A DNA stretch of 64,000 bases from Flavobacterium psychraerolatum (GCF_025960985.1 NZ_JAOQMX010000002.1:111757-175756), one strand, 5' to 3'; shown: positions 41,696 to 51,276, counted from the first letter of the stretch. The notes: generated from the letters alone by a model not told the origin. Program-made: numbers and translations.

Positions 41696-42259
41696 CTAAT
41701 AAGTAATATTGGCCCTAATGCGGCTTAGATGTCTTTGGGTAATTCCTAAATAGGAAGCAATGTGTTGCAAAGGTATTTCTTGTATCAATTTGGGTTGCTT
41801 GTTCAATAAATCTAAGTAACGCTGTTGTGCCTTATCTTTTTGATGGTTGAAAATCCAACTCTCAAGATCAACATACTCTTTTTCTGCAATGATTCTTAAA
41901 AATTCCAACCATTTGGTATTTGACTTGGCTAACTCTTCCAACTTGCTTTTTGGGATCGAAATAATCTCAGAATCGGAAATAGCTTGCAAGTTTTCCTGAG
42001 ATTTGTTTCCAGATATAAACGACGAGTACGCCATTAGTAAACTATTTTGAAAAGTAAAACAATAGGTAATTTGCTCGTCAGCATTCGAATAATAAAAAGA
42101 CCGAAAAATTCCCGACACCACATAAGATAGATTGTCGCAAATTTCGTCTTGTTGCAAGAAAAAATCATTCTTTTTTATCGTTTTGTATTCACAAAGAGCT
42201 AAGAATTGTGTTATTTCTTGACTGGTAAATAGATTAAATTTTTGTAGATACTCTTCCAT
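41696..42259 (-). CDS. Crp/Fnr-family regulator
   Basis: From the ATG at 42259 (MEEYLQKFNLF) this is 187 residues; 21 upstream in-frame residues look non-native. It has a cNMP-like N-terminal domain (LQQDEICDNLSYVVSGIFRS) and a C-terminal HTH (IPLQHIASYLGITQRHLSRI). It is a paralogue of the regulator at 32741. The SDR gene follows in the same direction; the -7 box of that gene (complement TAAATTTG, 41654-41661) has no TTG at the usual distance, consistent with activation by this protein. Confidence 0.87.
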   Translation of the reverse strand: MEEYLQKFNLFTSQEITQFLALCEYKTIKKNDFFLQQDEICDNLSYVVSGIFRSFYYSNADEQITYCFTFQNSLLMAYSSFISGNKSQENLQAISDSEIISIPKSKLEELAKSNTKWLEFLRIIAEKEYVDLESWIFNHQKDKAQQRYLDLLNKQPKLIQEIPLQHIASYLGITQRHLSRIRANITY

Positions 42260-42437
42260 TTTAAGCCTTTTTTTTATGTTTTTCCCAATCGAATGTGACA
42301 GAACTGTTGATTCTCTTTTCAATTCGGGTACAATTTAGCAAAATCAATCAAACCACTTCCTTTTAATTCAATTTATGGGATCGAAAAGGCTAAAAAGCTA
42401 TTGTTTATAAGCTTTGCCTTCGCTCGAATATTCACTC

Positions 42438-42840
42438 TCTCCGCAAAGTATAATTACCAATTTTATCTTCAAAGCACAATTTCATCGTGAACGCTACGCA
42501 AATGTCTCTGACTATGCGCCCATTCGTATTGACAATTATAATAGCTAAGTCCCTTACTAATTCGCAAAATGTACCAATATTAATCCTTTAAAATCAAATC
42601 TACACCTCAATAAAAAATGTTGTACTGTCGTGATTGCCGCGCTCCTCGTAATAACCTTGATTACGGATGTTCGTAGTGAATGCGTGCGTGCCATTCTTGC
42701 AGAATGACAAACTAGGTAGATTTACTTTGCGTTTCGTGGGGTGCATTAAAGCGCCAAAGCTTATATGTTCTTATATTTCTTAAATGGTTTAAAAGCCTCA
42801 AAGAAGGTAAAAACTTAAATGACTTAAAAAAGTCAACCCG
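42438..42840. repeat. Repeat-filled gap: R2 copy c and R1 copy c
   Basis: About 42438-42500 is an R2 copy (CCGCAAAGTATAATTACC, TTCATCGTGAACGCTACGCA). About 42555-42840 is an R1 copy with the extended 5' part (CCTTTAAAATCAAATCTACA), the GCAGAATGACAAACTAGG core and the AAATGGTTTAAAAGC end. The rest of 42260-42979 has no ORF. Confidence 0.7.
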
Positions 42841-42913
42841 AAAAGCACGACTAGTGATCGTTTATATTTTAATCGGGAACGTAATACAAACTATGTTAGC
42901 ATAATCAAATACA

Positions 42914-42973
42914 TATTTAATTTGAAAAAGGAGCTTTTGTGCCAGTGTGAATACATGGTCCAAAAGCCCCATT
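42914..42973. terminator. Terminator-like repeat after the ABC/TonB cluster
   Basis: GGAGCTTTTG (42930-42939) and CAAAAGCCCC (42961-42970) pair at all but one position. It shares its 5' flank and the GTGAATACATGGTCCAAAAGC core with the terminator at 23711. T runs on both sides allow use in either direction, here for the minus-strand cluster. Confidence 0.7.
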
Positions 42974-42979
42974 TTTTAT

Positions 42980-44316
42980 TTATAATTTCCTGAGATTTAA
43001 AACCCCAAACACACTAATAATTATTGTTATGAGAAGGGTTGGCAACATTAAATAAATCCAGTCAAAATGGGGTTTAGCGGAGTAGAATTTTGCCTCGTAC
43101 TTGGTCCAATCTACTGTATCAGCCGATTGTCCATCAAAGATTTTTGTATAAAGACTCAATCGTAAATTTTCATGGAAGACTGCCAGTGCATTTAAAAATT
43201 CTAAATGACTAATCATATCGGTTCCTGCTAAGGTATTGAAACTTAGTTGTGCATGCATTGTGGGGATTAGAAGCGCTATTTTTTCGCTAACCGTATTTCG
43301 TAACATAATCTTATAGGTCATTTCTTCACTAGTGTCTCTTGCCGCAAGATCACCCATGTATTGCATACCATAATACCAAATCCAACTGAATTTATCTTCG
43401 GGAACGGGGTAGCTTTTAAACTGTGGGTATTTTTCTAAGAAGCCAACCATTGTGGCATTTTTTTCTAAATCCCATTTTTCATGGTAACCATCACGCTGTT
43501 CGACCATAGCTTCTAATGCTTCTGGAACTTGGTATTTGTTCAGCACATAATTATTTACAATTGCTGGAAATAAAATCGTTAACAAAACCCATACAGACAA
43601 TAGGGCAAGAGCATTAAAACTCGAACTTTTTAATAGTGTTACCATCCAAAAGCATAGAGCGCTCCAAAACAATAAGTACGCGATACTTTGAAGAAAAAAA
43701 GCCCAAAAGTTCTGATTTAAAGGTATTTGTAACACTAAAATTGCAATAACCAAAAGCGTAATCAACAAAACAAGTACGAACAAAATCCTTACGAGCAATT
43801 TTTTGAATAAAAACCCAGACTTGTTAGCTGTTTGCGATGCTAAGATTCGCCATGTACCCAGTTCTTTTTCCTCAGAGTACAGGTTAAAAGTCAAAGCAAT
43901 CAAGACCAACGGAAATAAATAAATGATAACAAAACCTAAATCTAAATTACCAGACATTAACAAAGATGGGTTTTCAAAATCAGCGTCGTATTTTTGACCT
44001 TCAAGAGCTCTAATAGTGACGGCTTGAAGTGACGGATTAACATCACTCTAATGGAAATGGCACTAATATTTAATGGCTCCTTGATTAGTGTAAAACGAAG
44101 ATAATAAAGTAGTAAACCTAAATCTTCACCGTGATGTGCTACATTATTTTTAATACTTTCTTCCTGAAATTTTTGTGCTGCTACAATATTTTTTTCTTGT
44201 TTGATTAAATACTGCTTGCCAATTAAAATACTGATAACACCAACGCTCATTAATAAAATAAGGCTCACCAGGAAAATATTCGATCTAAAAAACGATTTGA
44301 ATAATAATTTATACAT
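42980..44316 (-). pseudogene. ABC-2/DUF3526-type permease, frameshifted
   Basis: Two reading frames make up one permease. The first (44316-43957, starting MYKLLFKSFFRSNIFLVSLI) runs through LNISAISIR and then goes out of frame. From about 44045 the correct sequence continues in another frame (DVNPSLQAVTIRALEGQKYD, then NPSLLMSGNLDLGF) and joins the second reading frame ending at 42980. The break lies at about 44040-44052, where one base is missing or two are extra. The intact protein would be about 445 residues with about six membrane helices. Either the gene is broken or the read contains an error. Confidence 0.82.
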
Positions 44317-45756
44317 TTAAATAGCTTTTAAGTTAGTAGATAATTTTAGAAGTCCGATCAAGGCTAAGACAGTCCACAGTAGGAGCGCTATTATGGATAC
44401 GAATTCGTTAACAAAAACGGTTTGCACACTCAAAGACGCATATTGAAATGGCTTTGTATCTTTCCAGTATTTGCTAGAAAGCGTGTTGGGACCCTCTTTT
44501 CCTTCATTCGGAATGTAATCCATTTGCAACTTGTTCATTTCCTGAGTGACTTTATAACGGTATGCTTCTGCTTCGCCTTTAAAATGTAAAAAAGAGTTGA
44601 AATCGGTGCCAGAAAAACCCATTGATAAATTTTTTATTGCTGTGTAAGGATTTATAAAAGCAGAAAACCGTTCTAAATTATTTTGCTTGCTGTACACTTT
44701 ATACAAATCATCTTGATGCTTTTTATAGACTTTCGAACTTAACTCTTCTGCTTTTGACATAACAAATCCAGCGTAGTTAAAGGGTAAGTCAGCCACATTA
44801 GCTACATTATTTGCGATAAGTACAGAATCTTTTAAAGCTTTAAAATGAGCATCATTAGGGTTGTGACTGTCTCCTAATCGTATTAAATCATGTTCCACCG
44901 CTGTTTCCATTTCTATTTTAGATGGGGTAGGATAAAAATAGTATCCCATAGCCTGTAGCGATTTTGGCACAATAATTACAAACAACAACCAGATTCCTAA
45001 AAGTTTGACTAGAGCTGTTTTTGCAGTAGCACTAAAAGCGGAAACTACTATTGTAATCGCACTTAAAATAGTAAAATATAGAAAATAGGATAGGAATAGG
45101 ACAGCGTATCGAAGTATACCACTACTGTCAAACTTTCCCTGTGCATCAATACTAATGAAAAAACCTAAAACAATAAAAACAGCCAAAAGAAAGAGGATTG
45201 ATAAACTTAATAATCCCAACCATTTACCTAAAACAATCTCTTTTCTACTGATCCCTTGCCCTATTAATAATTTTAGAGTTCCATCTTCGCGTTCTTGAGC
45301 AATGGAGGCATAGCCTAAATAGAATAGTAATAGCGGTACAATGACCTTTAATAGCATGGCTAAACTAACTTCCCCAAAACGTAAAAGCCCAGTAGACATA
45401 CTAGCTTCAGAGAAATTAACGGTATTTTGTTTGTGTGCTTCTAAAAATATAGCGTTACCCACAAAGTTTTCCAAACCTAAATCAAAGGTGCTAAGAATAT
45501 GTTTTATTCTAAAGGCAAAAGATCCATAGTGAGACATGCGGTGCGGGTGTTTATCTGGATTGTTTTCCCAACTTTCTTGCACTTCATGCTGGATTTTTTC
45601 TCGAATGAGATTTTGATCATGATAATTTTCCCAGCTACTATAAGAGGCAAAAACGATTAAAAATAGCATTAAAGAGGAGACAACTAGCATCACTTTAGAC
45701 CTAAAGGCATCTTTCCAAACTTGCTGTGCTAATAAATAAATAACAGTAGTTCTCAT
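44317..45756 (-). CDS. ABC transporter permease, DUF3526 type
   Basis: This 479-residue permease has an N-terminal membrane helix, a large extracytoplasmic loop (residues about 40-125), four clustered helices (VIVPLLLFYLGYASIAQ, SLSILFLLAVFIVLGFF and onward), a second large loop and a last helix. The cytoplasmic motif EREDGTLKLLIGQGISRKEI is typical of ABC-2/NosY-like DUF3526 permeases. It pairs with the frameshifted permease 3' of it and the ATPase 5'. Substrate unknown. Confidence 0.85.
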   Translation of the reverse strand: MRTTVIYLLAQQVWKDAFRSKVMLVVSSLMLFLIVFASYSSWENYHDQNLIREKIQHEVQESWENNPDKHPHRMSHYGSFAFRIKHILSTFDLGLENFVGNAIFLEAHKQNTVNFSEASMSTGLLRFGEVSLAMLLKVIVPLLLFYLGYASIAQEREDGTLKLLIGQGISRKEIVLGKWLGLLSLSILFLLAVFIVLGFFISIDAQGKFDSSGILRYAVLFLSYFLYFTILSAITIVVSAFSATAKTALVKLLGIWLLFVIIVPKSLQAMGYYFYPTPSKIEMETAVEHDLIRLGDSHNPNDAHFKALKDSVLIANNVANVADLPFNYAGFVMSKAEELSSKVYKKHQDDLYKVYSKQNNLERFSAFINPYTAIKNLSMGFSGTDFNSFLHFKGEAEAYRYKVTQEMNKLQMDYIPNEGKEGPNTLSSKYWKDTKPFQYASLSVQTVFVNEFVSIIALLLWTVLALIGLLKLSTNLKAI

Positions 45757-45758
45757 AA

Positions 45759-48245
45759 CTAGAATTTGTAAGTGACATTTAATAAAACAATTCTTGGCGT
45801 TCCAGGGGATAATCGATACGTATTTAATGCACCTAACCAGTACGTTCTATTCAATAGATTATTTCCTTTTAAAGTAATTTGAACGCCTGATCTTTTTGGT
45901 TTATAATAAATAGCTCCATCAAAAACAGTGTAGTCAGGAAGTAGTAAACGATCAGCATACCACGAATATTTGTCACCACTATATTGCATACCAATACCCA
46001 AACCGAAATTTTCTAATAGGTTATTTTTAAAATCGTATTTCGCCCATAAGTTAGCACTGTGTTTTGGCGTACCTCCAACGCGTAGACCTATTAAAGAAGC
46101 GTCTTCATCGGCAACAATGACAGCATCTGTGAAAGAGTAGGAGGCAACCACTTGAAGATTTGAAGTTATATAACCCGAAAAATCGGTTTCAAATCCCTTG
46201 CTTCGTTGTTTTCCTCTTGTTGTTAAACTCTCCACATCAAAAGTGTCTCCTATTAAGATATTCTTTTGTGTAATATCAAATAGAGCAAAATTCATCACTA
46301 ATTTTCCATTGAAGAACGCTCCTTTTGCTCCAAATTCTTTCAAACTACTTTCTAATGGAGCAAATTCACCTGGCGAACCTGACCAAAAGAAACCCTCTGT
46401 TGCTGGCGATAACGATACTGTGTTGGTTTGCGGTTGAAACCCTTCTAAATAGGTAGAATAAATGCTAATATTATTTGTTACTTCATAGGTTAAACCAAAA
46501 CGAGGAATAAGGATGTGATTTGTAAATTCTTGTTCGTTGTTTTCATAATCATATATATCTTTAAACCATTCGTACCTTAAATTTATCAAAGCTGAAAATT
46601 TCCCTATTTTAAATTGATCTTGAAAATAAATGGCATTTGATGTAGATAGATTTGCAGGAATTGTAAAGTCAGAAATAATATAATCCTCAGTGGCTCTAGC
46701 GCTAGAATTTGGATTTTCTAAATCAAAGTGGGGCACATTAGGAACCGGTACAGTGACACCGTTTAACTCCATTGTTTGAAATTGATCTGCAGTAGCAACA
46801 GTAAAGTTAGCAGCAGAGCCGTCTAGTTTTAAATAGCGTCTGGCAGAACTTTGTTTTCCGCCCGTTGTTCTTTCCCAACGCGTACCATCAAAACCAACCA
46901 AAAATTTGTTAGTGATTTTTTTTCCAATAATATCAAAATTAAAAAAGGCACTAAAATTGTCTGTTTTCCAAAATTGCTCGCGTTCTACATAACGCATGGC
47001 AGCTAATATTGGAATTTTATTACCATCGATGTCTACCGCAGCAGTATTTTCTGTTCTATGCTCGGCCAAATCTTCTGCCCAAGTTTGCTTCATGTACGTA
47101 GCGTTGAATCCCAGATTATCTGTTATTTTCTTGCTAAAGTTGGTGGTTAAGATAAACTCTTTCGATTTAAAATAATCATTAGATGCTCCTACGTTTAAGG
47201 ATATTGGTGTACTTTTTAAATCAAAATTTCCATTTAAATTACCAAAAATAGGCTGCCCTCTATCTAAGTTTCCTACGCCATTACTATAAATCATTTCTAC
47301 ATTTAAAGCGGTAGTTTTATTAGGGATGTAACTAAAAGATGGTGTGATCAAGAAAGCGTTATTTTGGACCAAATCTCTAAACGAATTCGCATCTTGAAAA
47401 GCGGCATTAAAACGGTATAGTAACGTTTTAGATTCGTTTAATGGTCCCGTGAAATCTGCAGTTGCGCGCAGGGTTCCGTAACTACCTGTAGCTAGTGATA
47501 GCTCACTACGTTTTTCAAACAATGGCTTTTTTGTTACCATATTTACGGTTCCGCCAGGATCAGCACTCGAAAAAGTAACTGATGATGGTCCTTTTATCAC
47601 CTCGACGCGTTCAATGTGTGCCGTGATAGGCTGCAGAAAATAATATTGTCGCGTACGCATACCATTTACAATTTGGCCATCTTCTGTTTGCGTAATTCCT
47701 CGAATACTAAAATGGTTGTACTGTCCGGTTGCTGTAACATTACTAACTGTTTTTACTGCATCAGATAATTGAAACGCTTGCCTATCGGCTATTAATTCTT
47801 TGGTTACAGAGGTTATGGCCTGCGGTAGTTCTCTATTTTTAATAGCTACTTTGGTGGCTGAAAAAGAATAGTCGCTATTGTAGTCTTTTCGCGCTCTACC
47901 TACAATCTCTACAGATTGTAATTGTTCTAAATTTTCTTCTAGCAGTAAAGTACCTAAGTCGTATTTTTTAATTTGATTAAAAGTTTTTTGTAGCATTACA
48001 TCTGTCATCCCTACATGTCGTATATGTATTTTGTAAGTTCCTGTAGAAGCAATTGATAGGATAAAGCTACCATTTTCCTGAGTGTTGGTTCCATTTATTT
48101 TGTTTGATTCTTTGTCAAAGCAAGAAATAGTAGCTCCAGAGATGGCTTGTCCCTGAGTATTGATAAGTTTTCCAGTAATTTCAATTTGCGCAAACAATGC
48201 TTGAATACCGAAAAAAGTCAGTAGGAGTATAAAATAATTTTTCAT
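45759..48245 (-). CDS. TonB-dependent siderophore-type receptor
   Basis: This 828-residue outer-membrane receptor has a signal peptide (ending FGIQALFAQ), a carboxypeptidase-regulatory-like domain (residues 22-100, ITGKLINTQGQAISGATISC), the plug (ELPQAITSVTKELI, GQYNHFSIRGITQTEDGQIV, RVEVIKGPSSVTF, DPGGTVNMVTKKP) and a 22-strand barrel ending in the typical TYKF. The plug is that of FhuA/FpvA-like siderophore receptors. It lies between an ABC ATPase and its permeases, 2-3 bases from each. Confidence 0.94.
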   Translation of the reverse strand: MKNYFILLLTFFGIQALFAQIEITGKLINTQGQAISGATISCFDKESNKINGTNTQENGSFILSIASTGTYKIHIRHVGMTDVMLQKTFNQIKKYDLGTLLLEENLEQLQSVEIVGRARKDYNSDYSFSATKVAIKNRELPQAITSVTKELIADRQAFQLSDAVKTVSNVTATGQYNHFSIRGITQTEDGQIVNGMRTRQYYFLQPITAHIERVEVIKGPSSVTFSSADPGGTVNMVTKKPLFEKRSELSLATGSYGTLRATADFTGPLNESKTLLYRFNAAFQDANSFRDLVQNNAFLITPSFSYIPNKTTALNVEMIYSNGVGNLDRGQPIFGNLNGNFDLKSTPISLNVGASNDYFKSKEFILTTNFSKKITDNLGFNATYMKQTWAEDLAEHRTENTAAVDIDGNKIPILAAMRYVEREQFWKTDNFSAFFNFDIIGKKITNKFLVGFDGTRWERTTGGKQSSARRYLKLDGSAANFTVATADQFQTMELNGVTVPVPNVPHFDLENPNSSARATEDYIISDFTIPANLSTSNAIYFQDQFKIGKFSALINLRYEWFKDIYDYENNEQEFTNHILIPRFGLTYEVTNNISIYSTYLEGFQPQTNTVSLSPATEGFFWSGSPGEFAPLESSLKEFGAKGAFFNGKLVMNFALFDITQKNILIGDTFDVESLTTRGKQRSKGFETDFSGYITSNLQVVASYSFTDAVIVADEDASLIGLRVGGTPKHSANLWAKYDFKNNLLENFGLGIGMQYSGDKYSWYADRLLLPDYTVFDGAIYYKPKRSGVQITLKGNNLLNRTYWLGALNTYRLSPGTPRIVLLNVTYKF

Positions 48246-48248
48246 TTT

Positions 48249-48938
48249 TTAAATAGTGTCTAAGTAAAGTTGATTTAATTCATTGGCGTTTATTTCGCTC
48301 GCTTTAATTTGCTGCGCAAGTACCCCTTCTTTCATGATTCCGATAGTGGTGCCTAGCTCAACCGCGTTAAAAATGTCGTGCGTTGCCATAAAAATTACCT
48401 TGTCCATACTGGCAAGTTCTTTACATATTTTTGTAAACTCTGCCGTAGCCTTTGGATCTAATCCTGATGTGGGTTCGTCCATAAAAATCACTTCAGCATT
48501 TTTAGCAAGTGCAATAGCAATACCTACTTTCTGGCGCATCCCTTTCGAATAAGTAGCTAATCTCTTGTGTTGTGCATCGGCCTGAAGTCCAGTTTTAGAT
48601 AAGAAAGCTTCTAGTTCGACTGTAGTATAGCTAAACCCAGCTAATCGACTGAAGAAATTTAAGTTTTCAATGCCGCTAAGGTTGCCGTATAATTGCACAG
48701 TTTCAGGAATGTAGGCCGTTAGGTGATTAGTGTTGTCTACGCCAACTTCCTTATCACCAATAAAAGCTTGGCCGCCATCCTTTTTAATGAAGCCTAAAAA
48801 TATATTTATTGTTGTTGTTTTTCCAGCTCCATTTTGTCCTAGTAAACAGAATATTTCTCCTTTAGAAACTTCAAAAGAAACTGATTTTAAGGCACTTTTT
48901 CCATTGTAAGCCTTGGTTATATTGATTGCTTTAAGCAT
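48249..48938 (-). CDS. ABC transporter ATP-binding protein
   Basis: This 229-residue ATPase has Walker A GQNGAGKTT, signature YSKGMRQKVGIA and Walker B VIFMDEPTSGLDP. It belongs to the CcmA/NosF-like group that serves ABC-2 permeases. It is followed after 3 bases by the TonB receptor and then the two DUF3526 permeases, so the four form one operon. Confidence 0.93.
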   Translation of the reverse strand: MLKAINITKAYNGKSALKSVSFEVSKGEIFCLLGQNGAGKTTTINIFLGFIKKDGGQAFIGDKEVGVDNTNHLTAYIPETVQLYGNLSGIENLNFFSRLAGFSYTTVELEAFLSKTGLQADAQHKRLATYSKGMRQKVGIAIALAKNAEVIFMDEPTSGLDPKATAEFTKICKELASMDKVIFMATHDIFNAVELGTTIGIMKEGVLAQQIKASEINANELNQLYLDTI

Positions 48939-49188
48939 AAGTATTGTATAATTAATATCTGTAAATAGCTGACATTATTGTAAATACACGAGTGGTGTAC
49001 ACAATAAATGGTAGCCGCGATTGTGTAGAAGAATCTACTGTTGAAAGAGTGAAGACCGTTTTATGGTAACTAGTAAGTATAGCGTTATTAACCTACTGAG
49101 CTTAAAAATTAACTAAAGCTACAGAGGCAAAAACGCATAAATTGGACATAGCTGTAGTATAAGTAAGCTAAAATCATTTAAAAACGGA
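48939..49188. other. Non-coding gap upstream of the ABC/TonB operon
   Basis: I saw no ORF, repeat or clear metal-box in this region. It probably carries the operon promoter. Confidence 0.3.
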
Positions 49189-49503
49189 CTATAGGAATTG
49201 TGGAGGTGGTCTGGTAAAGAGGAAGTTGTCGAGATGCTGGTTGTTATAAACAACGTAAACTGTATTGGTAGTTTGTTCCTTTACAGAAGGAAAAGATTCA
49301 AATTGAGGAAAATCAATAGCCTTAGTTTGTAAAAGCGGAGTAAAATTGGCTGCGGTTACAATATCACAAATTTGACAGTGCTCAATATCAGTATCATTTG
49401 ACTCATGACTGAGCGCATGCAAGCCCGCCACTTTGAATAATAGAATCAAAGTGATAAAAAGAGTGACTATAAAATGCTTTAAATTTTTCATCTCAATGGC
49501 CAA
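49189..49503 (-). CDS. Small exported His/Cys-containing protein
   Basis: This is a 104-residue protein, or 100 from M5. A signal/anchor helix (FIVTLFITLILLFKVAGLHA) is followed by ALSHESNDTDIEHCQICDIV, which has two His and a CxxC and looks metal-binding, then a charged region and the end TRPPPQFL. Similar small proteins precede metal or siderophore TonB receptors in Bacteroidota. No known family. It probably belongs to the receptor/ABC cluster, 250 bases downstream of it. Confidence 0.65.
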   Translation of the reverse strand: MAIEMKNLKHFIVTLFITLILLFKVAGLHALSHESNDTDIEHCQICDIVTAANFTPLLQTKAIDFPQFESFPSVKEQTTNTVYVVYNNQHLDNFLFTRPPPQFL

Positions 49504-49555
49504 AAGTAACCATTTTTATAGAAAAACATAATCCTTAATTAATTAATAATTAGAT

Positions 49556-49700
49556 TTTATTGCTTTTTTCAAAGATGCCATACTTGTGATAGCTTCTTGA
49601 TAGTCGTAACCATCAGTCGAACGACCGTCTGTAGTTACCTTATTTTTTACTAAGCCGCTTAATGCGGCTTAATTTATTTTACCTTTTAATCCAATTAAGA
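49556..49700 (-). pseudogene. Decayed N-terminus of an SDR gene (relative of 41017-41628)
   Basis: The reverse strand reads LILIGLKGKIN-stop-AALSGLVKNKVTTDGRS, then TDGYDYQEAITS, a clear match to the start of the intact SDR at 41.6 kb (IILIGAKGKMGQAALSGLGK). It has an in-frame stop, has lost its start codon and ends after about 45 residues. It lies directly downstream of the hydrolase gene. Confidence 0.75.
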
Positions 49701-49706
49701 TTAAAT

Positions 49707-50567
49707 TTACTTATTTCTCTTTATAAAGTCTCTAATCAATATAATGGCTTCATCTGCATATTCTTCTAGTACAAAGTGACCACCATTGAAGAAATGAGTT
49801 TCGGGATTTTTTAGATCATTACTGTAGGCTAATCCTCCGGTCTTACTGAAGAATTTATCATTTTCTCCCCATATTACTAATGTCGGTGGTTGGTTTAGTC
49901 GTAGATATTTTTGCCATTCTGGATATTTGGGAAAGTTGTTGCCGTAATCATTAAAGAGCAAAGTTTGTACTTCTTTTACCAATGAATTTTCTAAAATTTC
50001 AGTATCTAATTGATAGGATATCGGATCTATTTTCGAAGGGTCTTCTGCTCCGTCTAAGTATAAATCCTTGATCCCTTCTGGTGATAGTAAATAATCCTTA
50101 AAATTGGATAACTCCTGAAAGTCTTGCGCTGCGACTAATTGCCCCATTTTCTGAGGATATTCTCCAAGGCCTTCTAAATATGTATTTGCATTTTGGATGA
50201 GTAATCCTTTTATTTTTTCAGGATGTGCAGTTGCAATTCGTAGACCAACAGGGCCTCCATAATCTTGCATCATTAAGTAGTAGGAGGGAAGTTGTAACGC
50301 TGTTGTAAAAGCAGTAATAGTTTTAGCAAAATTATCAAAGGTGTAATCGTAGTCCGAAGGAGAAGGAACAGCGCTAAACCCAAAACCAGGATAATCGGGT
50401 GCAATTAAGTGGTATTCATTGCTTAAATCTTCAAGGACTTTGCGATACATATGTGACGAGGATGGAAAGCCATGTAGTAATAAAATCGTTGGTGATGTTG
50501 GGTTACCTGCTTCTCTGTAAAATATCTCTACGCCGTCAATTGTTATTGTTTTGTTCTCTGTTTTCAT
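49707..50567 (-). CDS. Alpha/beta hydrolase (epoxide-hydrolase/dehalogenase-like)
   Basis: This 286-residue hydrolase has LHGFPSSSHMYR, nucleophile Asp102 in MMQDYGGPVGLR and catalytic His in NGGHFVLEEYADE. An aspartate nucleophile is typical of epoxide hydrolases and haloalkane dehalogenases; here the residue after Asp is Tyr, not the Trp of dehalogenases, which favours epoxide-hydrolase-like activity. The region upstream carries a palindrome shared with the tetR operon, so TetR probably controls it. Confidence 0.82.
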   Translation of the reverse strand: MKTENKTITIDGVEIFYREAGNPTSPTILLLHGFPSSSHMYRKVLEDLSNEYHLIAPDYPGFGFSAVPSPSDYDYTFDNFAKTITAFTTALQLPSYYLMMQDYGGPVGLRIATAHPEKIKGLLIQNANTYLEGLGEYPQKMGQLVAAQDFQELSNFKDYLLSPEGIKDLYLDGAEDPSKIDPISYQLDTEILENSLVKEVQTLLFNDYGNNFPKYPEWQKYLRLNQPPTLVIWGENDKFFSKTGGLAYSNDLKNPETHFFNGGHFVLEEYADEAIILIRDFIKRNK

Positions 50568-50650
50568 ATTTCTGTTTTTTATTTTGTGTAATTATACTAT
50601 TTTCCTTTTGTCACCTATGGTGAATTATTGATACATTCATATGTTGCTTT

Positions 50651-50678
50651 CTATTTTGTAACAATTATTACAAAATAG
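50651..50678. promoter_or_regulatory. Putative TetR operator 1
   Basis: Perfect 11-bp arms CTATTTTGTAA and TTACAAAATAG with a 6-base spacer CAATTA, 84 bases upstream of the hydrolase ATG and just past the tetR stop. It shares the core GTAACRATTATTAC with operator 2 at 51746. Confidence 0.75.
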
Positions 50679-50691
50679 AGTAAAAAAAGGC

Positions 50692-51276
50692 TTATTCTAT
50701 TATTTGAAAATTTAAATCAATTAATTCCTTAATAGCTGTTTTGTCATTTTGCATGCGTTGAGTAACATTGATACCGTTCCAGAAATTAATAAGAAAGCTA
50801 GCGATCAATTTGGGCGATTTGTGAGCATCCAACTGTCCTAGTTCTTGCGCTCTATGCATTGCTTCTTCAAAATTTAATTGTAGTTGGGTGAGTAGATTTC
50901 CAGAGATGATTTTTGTTTCTGGATCTAAGTTACTCAACTCAACAAGCGCATTACCAAGATAACATCCATTCATTTTTTGATGTACTGAGTAATCAGTTAA
51001 GCCATAAAAAAATGATTTTATAAATGCAATGGGCTGATCTGTATCGCGTAAATTTTTTAAAAATATTTTTGAATTTTTTTCAGAAAAATGGAGCAATGAT
51101 TTTTTATATAATTCTTTTTTCCCCCCTTTAAAAGTTAGATAGAAGCTTCCTTGTCCAATTTCCATTGCTTCCAACAAATCTTTAGCAGAGGTAGCTGTAT
51201 ATCCCTTTTGCCAAAAGGCAATTATGGCTCTATCAATTAATTCTTCTTCCTCAAAATGTTTAGGTCTTCCTGCCAT
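50692..51276 (-). CDS. TetR-family regulator
   Basis: This 194-residue protein has the N-terminal TetR HTH (LIDRAIIAFWQKGYTATSAK, DLLEAMEIGQGSFYLTFKGG). The C-terminal ligand-binding half contains GCYLGNALVELSNLDP, as in TetR_C_16/AcuR-type regulators. It is downstream of a SnoaL-like gene (gap 19 bases) and divides the two operator-bearing promoters. It probably represses both transcripts until a ligand binds. Confidence 0.92.
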   Translation of the reverse strand: MAGRPKHFEEEELIDRAIIAFWQKGYTATSAKDLLEAMEIGQGSFYLTFKGGKKELYKKSLLHFSEKNSKIFLKNLRDTDQPIAFIKSFFYGLTDYSVHQKMNGCYLGNALVELSNLDPETKIISGNLLTQLQLNFEEAMHRAQELGQLDAHKSPKLIASFLINFWNGINVTQRMQNDKTAIKELIDLNFQIIE

